From Desulfarculales bacterium UBA696 (GTDB lineage Bacteria; Desulfobacterota; Syntrophobacteria; Syntrophobacterales; Syntrophobacteraceae): a stretch of 47,610 nucleotides of DNA. Below, one piece after another: positions 15,080-23,880 of the stretch. Position numbers and translations under genes: made by a program. Numbering within the stretch: position 1 is the first letter of the stretch; each line of letters starts with the position of its first letter. The DNA lies in contig DBMO01000070.1 of the NCBI GenBank assembly GCA_002298995.1, positions 141-47,750 of the forward strand, read 5' to 3'. Under the pieces are notes generated by a model that had not been told where the DNA came from, made no database searches, and worked only from the letters and a program-made list of their open reading frames with translations.

Positions 15080-15538
15080 GTGCTAAAAGTCCGGCTTAGG
15101 CATGCTTTGATCATTACTACTTTTGCCCTTCTAGGCTGGTCTCTTTGTGCCGCCACAATGGGAATCGGAATGGCTGTGGGCAGCCTGCGGACAGCGCTTG
15201 TGATCCACGCTGTAGCGGCCCCGCTTATCTTTGCCTTTATCTCGGCTATCTACTTCAGACGCTTTGCTTACACGAATCCCCTCGTGACCGCCGTACTGTT
15301 CATCTACATTGTTGTGCTTATGGACCTGGTAGTCATAGCCATGCTGATCCAGCGCAGCTTCGAGATGTTCACAAGCCTTGTCGGTACCTGGCTTCCATTC
15401 GCCTCGATTTTTGGCTCTACTTATCTAACCGGCGTAATGGTCGAATCGAGTGCTGGGGTGCGAGGGAGTGAGGCGTTGTCTCTCTCGAGGACCGGCCGGG
15501 AAGAGCAAGAAGCAAAAAGCCGAAAGATGGATAAGTGA
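15080..15538 (+). CDS. Small membrane protein of unknown function
   Basis: About 152 residues with four hydrophobic segments: ALIITTFALLGWSLCAATMG, TALVIHAVAAPLIFAFISA, PLVTAVLFIYIVVLMDLVVI and WLPFASIFGSTYLTGVM, followed by a charged cytoplasmic tail. No enzyme motif was recognised. The GTG at 15080 has an AGGAG six bases upstream and is preferred over the TTG at 15059. Its stop codon overlaps the GTG start of the next gene (GTGA at 15535), implying translational coupling with the DUF504 protein. Similar four-helix proteins occur as hypothetical proteins in other bacteria; the function is unknown. Confidence 0.75.
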   Translation: MLKVRLRHALIITTFALLGWSLCAATMGIGMAVGSLRTALVIHAVAAPLIFAFISAIYFRRFAYTNPLVTAVLFIYIVVLMDLVVIAMLIQRSFEMFTSLVGTWLPFASIFGSTYLTGVMVESSAGVRGSEALSLSRTGREEQEAKSRKMDK

Positions 15539-15789
15539 CCCCGATTCAGGAACTTCTAAATAAGATCCGCTGGGACAGGGAATTCGGAGCGGGGTTTTTC
15601 GAAATAGGCTATCTCGACCATATCGCGCAAAAAATCATCCGTGTCCCGCTCGTGAGAATCCACTTCGAGGAAGGGAACCGATTTTCCTGCCGACTGGAGG
15701 ACGAGACCGGCGAGACCATGGATATCCCGTTTCATCGTATTCGGGAAGTGTACCGAAACGGACAATTGATCTGGCGAAGACCTGGTTGA
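15535..15789 (+). CDS. DUF504 / MJ1316-type RNA-end recognition domain protein
   Basis: 84 residues matching the DUF504 (UPF0248, MJ1316) family along the whole length: PIQELLNKIRWDREFG, FEIGYLDH, IIRVPLVRIHFE, DIPFHRIREVYRNGQLIWRR. Family knowledge links this domain to recognition of RNA cyclic-phosphate ends, and in archaea and eukaryotes it is fused to RNA-repair or modification domains. The GTG start overlaps the stop of the upstream membrane protein gene. No RNA ligase or cyclase is nearby, so its local partner is unclear. Confidence 0.85.
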   Translation: MTPIQELLNKIRWDREFGAGFFEIGYLDHIAQKIIRVPLVRIHFEEGNRFSCRLEDETGETMDIPFHRIREVYRNGQLIWRRPG

Positions 15790-15831
15790 ATAAGGGTTGT
15801 CGAGAATGCCCAAGCTGATTGAACTTCAAGA

Positions 15832-17013
15832 ATGAAAACTGATGTAGTTATAATCGGGGCAGGTGCATCGGGCCTGATGTGCGCGATTGAGGCCGGGAAA
15901 AGGGGGAGGTCGGTCCTGGTCCTCGATCATTCCCAAAGAGTGGCGGGCAAGGTGCGTATTTCAGGGGGAGGACGGTGCAACTTCTCGAACAGGATCATGG
16001 GACGGGAAAACTACATTTCCCTGAATCCCCATTTCGTCACCTCCGCCCTCTCGCGATTTACGCCATCTGATTTTCTGTCGATCGTGGAAAGCCATGGAAT
16101 CAGGTACCATGAGCGCGAAGCAGGCCAGCTTTTCTGCGATGAGAACTCCCATCAAATCATCGACATGCTCAGGTCCGAGTGCGACAAGGCGGCGGTACGA
16201 ATCGAGTTGAACCGCAAAGTATTGGGAATAAGCAATACTGATGGAAGCAATACTCGCTGTTTTAAGGTTTCGACGGACGGGGACATTTTCGATTCCGAGT
16301 CGCTCGTTATTGCTACCGGAGGCCTTTCTTATCCTAACTTGGGGGCCAGCAATTTTGGGTACTCGGTCGCAAAACAGTTCGGGCTGAACGTCACCAAGTT
16401 GTATCCGGCGCTCACCCCTCTCAGGTTCAGCCCAGAGGACGCGAGCCTATACGGCAGCCTCGCGGGAATTTCCATCTATTCCACCGTAAGCTGCGCAGGC
16501 GCAAAATTTCAGGGGAATCTGCTCTTTACCCACAATGGAATAAGCGGCCCGGCAATCCTTCAGGTATCTTCCTACTGGGATCGGGAGAGCAGCCTGACAA
16601 TCGATCTCCTTCCCGATTTGGACATCTACGCCGTCATGTTGGAGAAGCGCCACTCCAAAATACATCCATCCACCATCCTCGATCACTATCTGCCAAAAAG
16701 GTTTGTGAAGCTCTGGTGCGATCTCCACGGCGCATCCAGGCCGATCAACCAGTGTTCACAAAGCGAACTCGATTCCATCGCCCGAGGCCTTCACGGATGG
16801 CGGTTGCGCCCGGGCGGCGCCGAGGGATTTAACAAGGCCGAGGTGACCCTGGGTGGAGTCGATACGGATGAGCTCTCATCCAGGACCATGGAATCCAGGA
16901 AGGTGCGCGGCCTCTATTTTTTAGGAGAAGTCATCGATGTGACGGGCCATCTTGGCGGATACAATCTCCATTGGGCCTGGGCGTCCGGGTACGCCGGAGG
17001 ACAGTTCGCCTGA
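15832..17013 (+). CDS. BaiN/YhiN-like FAD flavoprotein (HI0933 family)
   Basis: 393 residues. The FAD Rossmann motif is at the start (VVIIGAGASGLMCAIEAGKRG), then KVRISGGGRCNFSN, a family hallmark, ATGGLSYPNLGASNFGY in the middle, and the C-terminal GGVDTDELSSRTMESR, GLYFLGEVIDVTGHLGGYNL and HWAWASGYAGG. Members are annotated as aminoacetone-oxidase-like or BaiN-type reductases; the physiological reaction is mostly unknown. The gene starts 42 bp after the DUF504 stop, with only a weak ribosome site (CAAGA), and may be the third gene of that operon. Confidence 0.9.
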   Translation: MKTDVVIIGAGASGLMCAIEAGKRGRSVLVLDHSQRVAGKVRISGGGRCNFSNRIMGRENYISLNPHFVTSALSRFTPSDFLSIVESHGIRYHEREAGQLFCDENSHQIIDMLRSECDKAAVRIELNRKVLGISNTDGSNTRCFKVSTDGDIFDSESLVIATGGLSYPNLGASNFGYSVAKQFGLNVTKLYPALTPLRFSPEDASLYGSLAGISIYSTVSCAGAKFQGNLLFTHNGISGPAILQVSSYWDRESSLTIDLLPDLDIYAVMLEKRHSKIHPSTILDHYLPKRFVKLWCDLHGASRPINQCSQSELDSIARGLHGWRLRPGGAEGFNKAEVTLGGVDTDELSSRTMESRKVRGLYFLGEVIDVTGHLGGYNLHWAWASGYAGGQFA

Positions 17014-17170
17014 TCTCGAATCCTGATCTGTCCAAGGCATCCTCTCCGGTGATATGTCAATATTTATTGTATTAAAGATTACCGCATAATACTGGAGATG
17101 TACAATCGACGGCTCTTCACGGGGATGACCCGGGCCCGCGGAGCAACTTTGCAGATATATCTTTCCCGGC

Positions 17171-17983
17171 TCAACCTAAAAAATCCACTATGTCCTTGTT
17201 GAATCGCTCCGATGCTTCGATAGGAGGCAAATGCCCGACAATGGGATAAGTCAGAAGCTTTGCGCCTCTTATATTCGCGCTCAGATAACGGCCGTTTCCG
17301 CATGGTATCAAAGGATCACACTCCCCATGAACGACCAGCGTTGGCATGCAGAGCCGGTTCAGCTGGTCACCCACTCCCCACCAGGTCATCACCGCGCCGA
17401 CTTGCCGCTGGAATGATTCGAGAGACATGCACCCTGCTCTGATGAGCTGGGCCACTTTATTCAAATCCTCCACATGGGAGTCCATGTAGCCAGGTGCGGT
17501 TACCGAGGAATAGATTCGTCGTATCTGCGCTTCCAGGTTTTCCATCTCCCGTGGAAAGAGTATCAGGCTGTCTTCCCATGACGGCGGCACATGGGCCGTA
17601 CCACCGGCCGACGTGGCAACCAGTACCAGCTTGCTGACCAACTCCGGGTGTAGCAAAGCTATTTCAAGGGCGATAAAACCTCCCATGGACCAGCCTATCA
17701 CGTGCATTTGGCCGCAACCAAGACTGCGAATCAGGCCCGCTGCATCCCCGGCCATGTCCGCGATGGTGTATGGCCCTGCGCCCAGAGCGCTGTCTCCGGC
17801 ATCGCGGTTATCCATGTTGATCAGGCGATACCTGCCGGACAGTGTCTCGATCTGCTTCCACCAGATCGAGCGCGAGATGCCCATGCCCGAGATGAGCAAC
17901 ACAGGATGACCGGCCCCGGAATCTTCATAGAAAACACGATGTGATCCAACCGTTACTTTGGGCACACTTTCTCCGTAAATCAA
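17171..17983 (-). CDS. Alpha/beta-fold hydrolase
   Basis: 270 residues. The oxyanion region is HPVLLISGMGISRSIW, the strand-helix GDSALG follows NMDNRDA, and the nucleophile elbow is GWSMGG (Ser near residue 115). The catalytic acid lies in VVHGECDPLIP and the catalytic His in PIVGHLPP near the C terminus, so the triad is complete. There is no signal peptide, so it is cytoplasmic. It resembles the broad esterase/lactonase/TAP-like group, and the substrate cannot be set. It converges with the flavoprotein gene and diverges from the small Cys-rich gene. Confidence 0.88.
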   Translation of the reverse strand: MIYGESVPKVTVGSHRVFYEDSGAGHPVLLISGMGISRSIWWKQIETLSGRYRLINMDNRDAGDSALGAGPYTIADMAGDAAGLIRSLGCGQMHVIGWSMGGFIALEIALLHPELVSKLVLVATSAGGTAHVPPSWEDSLILFPREMENLEAQIRRIYSSVTAPGYMDSHVEDLNKVAQLIRAGCMSLESFQRQVGAVMTWWGVGDQLNRLCMPTLVVHGECDPLIPCGNGRYLSANIRGAKLLTYPIVGHLPPIEASERFNKDIVDFLG

Positions 17984-18143
17984 AGGAAAACGATAATCGT
18001 CTAAAAATCGCGGTAGACAATACTACATTCTTTTCTTCGGTTAATTATATTTCTTCCCCTGGTGGACAATTCCCATGACTACCTTATCCTTCTGGATGAG
18101 CCTTTGGACCGCCATCCTGTATGCGAAGAGGGAGCAATTCAAG

Positions 18144-18344
18144 ATGACAACAGAAAAACAGCCAATAGTAAAAAAGTGTATCGGATGCTCTAATATAGAA
18201 GGTGAGGTTTGCCGGGTATGGTTTTCACCGGCAACGAAGTGGCGGACCGGGAAATGTCCGTCTGCCACACATATCAAGCGGGAATTCAATGAACCTGAGC
18301 AGAAGGTACGGGTGGGCCAGCAGAAGCAAAAAAAGAAACTTTAG
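18144..18344 (+). CDS. Small four-cysteine protein
   Basis: 66 residues from the ATG at 18144 (AGAGGGA ribosome site about 10 bp before); a longer frame from 18075 adds an unlikely N-terminal part. The pattern is KKCIGCSNIEG, C-x-V-W, ATKWRTGKCPSATH, so C-x2-C-x8-C-x13-C, ending in a basic VRVGQQKQKKK tail. Four Cys suggest a small zinc- or iron-binding knuckle. I recall similar PxxK-C-x2-C small proteins in deltaproteobacteria, always uncharacterised. It sits 88 bp before the large polysaccharide synthase gene. Confidence 0.65.
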   Translation: MTTEKQPIVKKCIGCSNIEGEVCRVWFSPATKWRTGKCPSATHIKREFNEPEQKVRVGQQKQKKKL

Positions 18345-18432
18345 TTATGATTGCCCTATCGGAAGGCCATTTCTGACGATTCCACGCTGCCGCCGACTCA
18401 GCCGTCAAAAATAGATTGAATCGAACCGATAC

Positions 18433-21400
18433 ATGCACCAGCAATTGATTGGACCAGAGGACCGTCCCCAAGCTGCGACAAACCACGCGACCGGCGCAAC
18501 GGTTAAACCCATATTCTTTGACCCTGCCCACAAGCGTTGGCCGCGCTTGAGGCTCGGGATCGCGCTCATTGCGCTTATTGTTACCCTGCTATTGGGAGGG
18601 CTTTTCCTGAGCATCCTGGTCGGCCCGGCGCTGCCAACCCTAAGTCTGCCCGGCGTTAGCTTTCTGCCGCATGGTATTCATCCGGTGCCAAGCGTGCCAC
18701 GCCTGTCTCCCGAGCGGCCGTTGACACGGCGTGAACGGGCACTGAGCAGGGCCAAGACCAAGCTCGAACACGAGCGAGAGCTCAATCTCCAGCAACTGCT
18801 TGCCCAGGCCCATAAGATGTCGGCTGACCCAAACAAGCAACTCTCCATCGGGTTCTTTGTCAACTGGGACGACTCCAGCATGAGTTCGCTCAAACACAAT
18901 CTGGACAGCCTGGATATGGTAATCCCGGAATGGCTTCACCTGGAGGATGCAAACGGATCGGTTCGGGAGGATGATCCGGACCGACAGACCCAGGTCACCG
19001 GCTACATCAGGATGCGCCATCCGGATTTTCCGATTATGCCCCTGGTAAACAACTGGAACGGCAAGGAATGGGAAGGCGATAAGCTCAGCCGCATGCTGGC
19101 AGACCCGGGGGCACGCAAGCGCACCATCGAACAATTGGCCGCCTACGTTGAGCGCCAACGCTTCGCAGGGATCAGCATCGACTTCGAAAATATCCCGGCC
19201 AAGTCGCAGCCCAATTTTCAACGCTTCTTAGCCGAGCTATACGCCGTGCTACACGCAAAGGGCCTTTTGGTATCGGTGAACGTACCCGCGAGCGACCCGG
19301 CCTATAACTACGGCAATCTGGCGCGTAGTGTCGACTACCTCATCATAATGGCCTACGACGAGCACTGGTCGAGTGGAGCGCCCGGTCCCATCGCCAGCCT
19401 TCCCTGGTTTGCCGACGTACTACGCCAACGTCAGCGGGACGTGCCTGCCCAAAAGATGATCGTGGCCATCGGCAACTACGCGTATGATTGGGAGGCGGGC
19501 CACCCGGCCGAGGAGCGCAGCTTCGAGGAGGCGGTCCTCACCGCCAAGGAATCGGAGGGCAATATAGGCCTTGATGCGGTCTCCCTCAACCCCACCTTCG
19601 ACTACTCCGACGACGATGACCATATACACCACGTGTGGATGTTGGATGCCGTGACCGCATTCAATCAGCTGCAGGTCGCCGGTTCGGTGCACCCGCGCGG
19701 GGTCGCCATGTGGCGGCTTGGCAGCGAAGACCCGGCATTATGGCGCTTGTTTGGCAGGAATGACCCGCTTAACGCGGAATGCGCCGCCCAGTTGAGGGAG
19801 ATCCATTTCGGGTATGGTTTGGACTACGAGGGCAAGGGCGAAATCCTCCAAATCACTACTCAGCCTCAATCGGGGCACCGCGACCTCGAATTTGACCCAA
19901 AGCGCAACCTAATAACCGCGGAAAACTTTACTGTATTTCCTACACCTTACGTGATTACCCGTTACGGAGAATCGGCACGTAAGGTGGCACTGACTTTCGA
20001 TGACGGTCCCGATCCTCAGTACACGCCGCGGATCCTTGATGTTCTGCGCGATGCCGGCGTGCCGGCAACCTTTTTCATCATCGGCGTCAACGGCGAGTTG
20101 AACCCGGATTTATTACGTCGTGAATTGGGCGAGGGCCACGAGATTGGCAATCACACCTTCACCCACCCCGATATCTCGCTTATCTCTCCCGCACAGTTCC
20201 AACTGGAGCTATCTGCGAGCCAACGCCTGCTGGCCGCTGTGGTGGGCCGCCAGTCCCTGATGTTTCGGCCCCCTTTTGGCACCGACAGCGAACCCGAGAC
20301 CGCCGACCAGATCCGTCAAATAGAACTTGCCAGCAAACAGGGCTATGTCATCGTTGGCATGCAGATCGATCCAGACGACTGGCAACAGCCTGGAGTAGAC
20401 GAAATCGTGCGGCGGACCGTGGATGCGGTGGAAAGCGGCGAAGGCAACGTGATATTGCTGCACGACTCTGGTGGAGACCGCAATCAGACTGTGCGGGCGG
20501 TTCCCCTTATTATCGATGCGCTGCGCAATCGCGGCTTCCAGTTTGTCACTGTTTCCGAACTGCTGGGCCGCGGCCGAGATGAGGTGATGCCGCCTGTGCC
20601 GCGGGACAGCTTGTGGCTGATGTGGACGGATAGACTGGCATTCAGCGTGCTCAGCCTGGCGGCGGTGAGCATCCACTGGCTGTTTTTGCTGGGCATCGTC
20701 CTGGGGATTGCTCGTCTGATGTTCATCGGGGTACTGGCCGTCTACCATAGCTGGTGCATGCGTCACGTGGTCCATGATCCAACATATTTGCCTTCCGTCG
20801 CGGTCGTGGTCCCTGCTTATAATGAGGAAAAAGTGATCATTCAGACCATCGCCTCTCTGCTTGCCTGTGAGCTCCCCTACCAGATAATCGTGGTAGACGA
20901 CGGTTCCAACGACACCACCTACCAGGTAGCGAGCGCTGCCTTCTCCGGCCATCCTCGCGTGAGGGTATACACCCAGCCAAATGGCGGCAAGCCGGCGGCG
21001 CTCAACTTCGGAATTTCCCAAACTCGGGCGGAGATTGTAGTAGCGCTGGATGCCGACACGGTGTTTGCCCGCGACACAATCGCCAAGCTGGTCCGGCATT
21101 TTGCCGATCCTAAAATCGGGGCCGTGGCCGGCAACGCCAAGGTGGGCAACCGCATCAATCTGCTCACCCGTTTGCAGGCATTGGAGTATATCACCAGCCA
21201 AAACCTGGACCGGCGCGCCTTCAGTGTCCTCAACTGCATCACGGTAGTGCCAGGAGCAGTGGGGGCTTGGAGGCGTGAGCTGATCGAGCGTGCTGGAGGC
21301 TTTAACCAGAGCACCCTGGCGGAAGATGCCGACCTTACCATGGCGATCCGAAAACTGGGCTATGCCATCGTCTATGAAGATGAAGCAGTCGCGCTAACGG

Positions 21401-21903
21401 AGGCCCCCGATAGCGTGCGCGGGTTCATTCGCCAGCGCTACCGCTGGATGTTTGGCACCATGCAGACTGCATGGAAGCATATCGATGCACTCTTCCGGCC
21501 GCGCTACGGGGCGTTGGGCTTTGTCGCCCTGCCCAACGTGATGATCTTCCAGGTACTTTTTCCTCTGATTTCGCCGGTCATGGACCTGCTGCTGGTCGGT
21601 TCCCTGGGGATGGCGGCTGTAAGCTACTGGCATCACCCCCTGGACTATTCCCCCGACGCTCTGTCTCGCGTTTTGTTCTACTACGCCCTGTTCATGACGG
21701 TTGATTACCTGACCGCACTCCTGGCCTTCACCATGGAGCGCCACGAAAACTGGTGGCTGCTCATCTTTTTATTCTGGCAGCGTTTCTTCTACCGCCAGCT
21801 GATGTATTATGTCGCTATCAAGAGCACCTTGAATTCACTGCGAGGTGTGTTGGTGGGCTGGGGTAAACTCGAGCGCAAAGCCACCGTGCAGTCCTCAAAC
21901 TAA
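18433..21903 (+). CDS. GH18 - NodB deacetylase - GT2 synthase fusion (PgaBC-like)
   Basis: 1156 residues that combine three activities. An N-terminal cytoplasmic stretch and one membrane helix (41-65) lead to a GH18-like domain (about 137-480) with FAGISIDFENI, whose Glu near 253 is the expected acid. A NodB polysaccharide deacetylase follows (about 515-700), with LTFDDGPDP, metal motif HTFTH, RPPFGTDSEPE and LLHDSGGDR. After a membrane segment (about 735-760) comes a family 2 glycosyltransferase (785-1010) with VVVPAYNEE, DADTVFARD, EDADLTMAI and QRYRW, then three to four C-terminal helices. Together these match poly-N-acetylglucosamine synthesis (PgaC) plus periplasmic deacetylation and hydrolysis (PgaB). 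The product is inferred. No strong ribosome site is seen before the ATG. Confidence 0.92.
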   Translation: MHQQLIGPEDRPQAATNHATGATVKPIFFDPAHKRWPRLRLGIALIALIVTLLLGGLFLSILVGPALPTLSLPGVSFLPHGIHPVPSVPRLSPERPLTRRERALSRAKTKLEHERELNLQQLLAQAHKMSADPNKQLSIGFFVNWDDSSMSSLKHNLDSLDMVIPEWLHLEDANGSVREDDPDRQTQVTGYIRMRHPDFPIMPLVNNWNGKEWEGDKLSRMLADPGARKRTIEQLAAYVERQRFAGISIDFENIPAKSQPNFQRFLAELYAVLHAKGLLVSVNVPASDPAYNYGNLARSVDYLIIMAYDEHWSSGAPGPIASLPWFADVLRQRQRDVPAQKMIVAIGNYAYDWEAGHPAEERSFEEAVLTAKESEGNIGLDAVSLNPTFDYSDDDDHIHHVWMLDAVTAFNQLQVAGSVHPRGVAMWRLGSEDPALWRLFGRNDPLNAECAAQLREIHFGYGLDYEGKGEILQITTQPQSGHRDLEFDPKRNLITAENFTVFPTPYVITRYGESARKVALTFDDGPDPQYTPRILDVLRDAGVPATFFIIGVNGELNPDLLRRELGEGHEIGNHTFTHPDISLISPAQFQLELSASQRLLAAVVGRQSLMFRPPFGTDSEPETADQIRQIELASKQGYVIVGMQIDPDDWQQPGVDEIVRRTVDAVESGEGNVILLHDSGGDRNQTVRAVPLIIDALRNRGFQFVTVSELLGRGRDEVMPPVPRDSLWLMWTDRLAFSVLSLAAVSIHWLFLLGIVLGIARLMFIGVLAVYHSWCMRHVVHDPTYLPSVAVVVPAYNEEKVIIQTIASLLACELPYQIIVVDDGSNDTTYQVASAAFSGHPRVRVYTQPNGGKPAALNFGISQTRAEIVVALDADTVFARDTIAKLVRHFADPKIGAVAGNAKVGNRINLLTRLQALEYITSQNLDRRAFSVLNCITVVPGAVGAWRRELIERAGGFNQSTLAEDADLTMAIRKLGYAIVYEDEAVALTEAPDSVRGFIRQRYRWMFGTMQTAWKHIDALFRPRYGALGFVALPNVMIFQVLFPLISPVMDLLLVGSLGMAAVSYWHHPLDYSPDALSRVLFYYALFMTVDYLTALLAFTMERHENWWLLIFLFWQRFFYRQLMYYVAIKSTLNSLRGVLVGWGKLERKATVQSSN

Positions 21904-22288
21904 TGGACTATCACGGCAATCTCCAACGTGCAGGCAGTTTTGGATCAGCCGCACCCGAAGAAAGCTTCATGGTGGCGAGCACCTAAGTTGACTTGGCTGG
22001 GGTTATGCTCGGAGCCAGGGACCGTGGAGTGCCCTGCACGAATCCCGGTTGATCCCAGGTGCTTTAAAGAAGATCGGTGCGCAGGACATTTTCCCCGCCC
22101 ACCGATTTCGTTTCCGGGTTAGCCTTTAGCAAGTCCGAAAGCAGGTTCCGGTTTGGTATAGGTCCTGATAAACGAGGCACCCATGATGCCGACAACCACG
22201 CAGAGGGCTGCGGATAGCTCAACCAATTTGAAATCGCTCGCGAACTCCAACCTCACGCCCGAAGACCGGAGCGAAACCCCGGCGCATA
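21904..22288. other. 385-bp spacer with a possible reverse-strand gene remnant
   Basis: The plus strand shows nothing convincing. On the minus strand a frame open from 22301 to 22119 encodes a membrane-like segment, listed separately. No terminator was found for the large synthase gene. Confidence 0.45.
22119..22256 (-). pseudogene. Possible 3' remnant of a membrane-protein gene
   Basis: A 45-codon reverse frame (GTG at 22256) encodes VRLEFASDFKLVELSAAL, then a hydrophobic CVVVGIMGASFI and a polar RTYTKPEPAFGLAKG tail. The composition is protein-like and one helix is predicted. There is no ribosome site. It could be the tail of a deleted multi-pass protein or a very small membrane protein. 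The family is not recognised. Confidence 0.3.
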
Positions 22289-22531
22289 CTATTTTGGAAG
22301 TTTAATGGAGGTGAGCCGCTCCCAAACGTTCGAGACTTGGTTCTCCAGGTCGACTAAATACATGTCCTCGGAGATCTCCACCACAATCCCAATTCCGTTA
22401 GGTATCTGTACTCTCTCGTTCAGTTTGGGTCTCCAGATTTCGACAGCCTGCTTATGGTAGTTAGGAAATGCACTCACCTTCCGCGTGGATGTGCGAAAAG
22501 AATTGAAGCCATTAAAGGAATTCTTTAACAT
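22289..22531 (-). CDS. Small hypothetical protein
   Basis: 80 residues; basic N terminus (RTSTRKVSAF), then WRPKLNERVQIPNGIGIVVEI and MYLVDLENQVSNVWERL. The alternation of P, N-G and hydrophobic residues suggests a small beta-barrel like KOW/SH3-type folds, but this is only a pattern impression. A purine-rich AGAGAGCAAG precedes the ATG. It is the last of four small reverse-strand genes. Confidence 0.55.
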   Translation of the reverse strand: MLKNSFNGFNSFRTSTRKVSAFPNYHKQAVEIWRPKLNERVQIPNGIGIVVEISEDMYLVDLENQVSNVWERLTSIKLPK

Positions 22532-22672
22532 TTTCTTGCTCTCTGGCTTTGCCGTCTAATTGATTGAATCGCAGTATTTATGACCAATTCGCATGGGAAA
22601 ATTCCATGCTTTTCGCCATGCTTCATCGATGACAGATTAGCGGAAGGTGTTTGCCTCTATCGGCATTTTTAA

Positions 22673-22912
22673 TCATCGGTCTTCAATCGACAATCCGTTT
22701 ATCTCTCCATCAATAATTTTTCGAGCAAACATAATGCCTTCCATGTCTGCTATCTCTTTGCTGTGGAAAGTCTTTTCGGAAGAGAAAGTTTGCTCTGTCG
22801 CGCCTTCCGAACCATAATTGCGGACAACAGTGACTTCCAGGGTCCAGCGGTCACGCTCGGATAGCTGAACAGATTTTGACCTAAGCAAATGATTTTTGTA
22901 AATGAATCCCAC
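22673..22912 (-). CDS. Small conserved hypothetical protein, CV_2116-like
   Basis: 79 residues if the GTG at 22912 is used; GAAAGGG lies 9 bp upstream of it, whereas the frame's first start (TTG at 22930) would consume that site. The sequence has DRWTLEVTVVRNYG, TFSSEKTFHSKEIADMEG and ARKIIDGEINGLSIED. The W-T-L-x-V, F-S-x-x-x-T-F and I-I-D-G-x-x-x-G-x-S spacing resembles the small CV_2116-like family of unknown function. Cytoplasmic. Confidence 0.6.
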   Translation of the reverse strand: MGFIYKNHLLRSKSVQLSERDRWTLEVTVVRNYGSEGATEQTFSSEKTFHSKEIADMEGIMFARKIIDGEINGLSIEDR

Positions 22913-23088
22913 TAATATACGCCCTTTCAAACGTTAGAGATTATTAATCCAACTGTCTTCTCATAAAGCCGTCGAATATATACCCATGGACTGGGGGATC
23001 CGGCGGCACATCGCGCCCCATGGTTCATGGCGCCGCAGATCTGCAACATGATCTGCCCCTTGCGTCTCCTCAGGTTAAACCAGTAAAT

Positions 23089-23277
23089 TCAGCTTGAAAC
23101 CTTGCCTTTCAGGAAATGCCGCACCGATTCGGGGGAAGTCCCAACTGCCGTTACCGCATTTTTCAGCTGCAACTCTGTACAGGTGAACTTCTGGCACCAA
23201 TACCGAAGTTCATTCTGTTCGTGGGGATTGACTCTATTATTAGCGCAAGGTCCTCGCTTGGCTTTGATATTAAACAT
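23089..23277 (-). CDS. DUF3606-like small protein
   Basis: 62 residues from the ATG at 23277, which has GGAGAG 7 bp upstream; an upstream TTG adds 19 unlikely residues. The segment HEQNELRYWCQKFTCTELQL followed by NAVTAVGTSPESVRHFLKG matches the DUF3606 pattern (E-x-R-Y-W-x-x-x-F, L-x-x-A-V-x-A-V-G). These small proteins often sit near stress genes; the function is unknown. Two Cys replace usual non-Cys positions. Confidence 0.7.
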   Translation of the reverse strand: MFNIKAKRGPCANNRVNPHEQNELRYWCQKFTCTELQLKNAVTAVGTSPESVRHFLKGKVSS

Positions 23278-23470
23278 GGTTTCTCTCCGTGCCAAAGGGT
23301 AGGAATTATTCCGGCAACCATAGAAACATGACACTACCGGGTATTTCCAGGCTGCAAAATGCCAAAATGATTATATCAGCTTGCGAAGAAAAAGGATACA
23401 CTTTGAAGAAAAAGTATATACATTGTGTTGGGCACACCCGTGCCTGGATCTGTTCAACGGAAATATTTAA

Positions 23471-23695
23471 CTACTTACTTGGATAGTGCTTGTCTTTTCC
23501 TATGTCGAGGGAAATGATAATCTCCGCGTACTGTTCCTCGGCATTGAAATTTAAAATCGTGCACTCCACTCTGTCGTTAGTCAATTCCCCTACTGCTTTC
23601 GCTATCGCATGTTCAATCTTTTCCAATGGAACCGTCTTCAACTTGGCCGTATATGAAGCATGATATCGTTGATCGAAATTTTCTTTTTTCTCCAT
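23471..23695 (-). CDS. Small hypothetical protein
   Basis: 74 residues with strong ribosome site AGGGAGAAG just before the ATG. The sequence is charged: KTVPLEKIEHAIAKAVGEL, then NDRVECTILNF and YAEIIISLDIGKDKHYPSK, suggesting a helix followed by two strands. No family recognised. First gene of the reverse-strand small-protein group, divergent from the DUF1003 gene. Confidence 0.6.
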   Translation of the reverse strand: MEKKENFDQRYHASYTAKLKTVPLEKIEHAIAKAVGELTNDRVECTILNFNAEEQYAEIIISLDIGKDKHYPSK

Positions 23696-23880
23696 GGTCT
23701 TCTCCCTGCTTGGTTGTTAACTTGGGGGAGTAAGATTCTTTGATCTCACCAAATTAATCACCGGAATCAATGTTACAATAGCTCCATGCGATGCTGCCGT
23801 GGAGGTGGTTGGACAGGCGTTTCAGCGGACTTGCTCCTTTTGATCTCATCTCAATTATGAACGAGTATTGGAATAGGGAC

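Noticed and set aside
20209..21201. 330-codon reverse frame inside the GH18-deacetylase-GT2 gene
   Set aside because: Antisense shadow of a strongly supported gene; composition rich in His/Gln/Arg without any motif or ribosome site.
21928..22122. 64-codon frame after the polysaccharide synthase
   Set aside because: No ribosome site, odd composition (W, P, C rich) and no domain.
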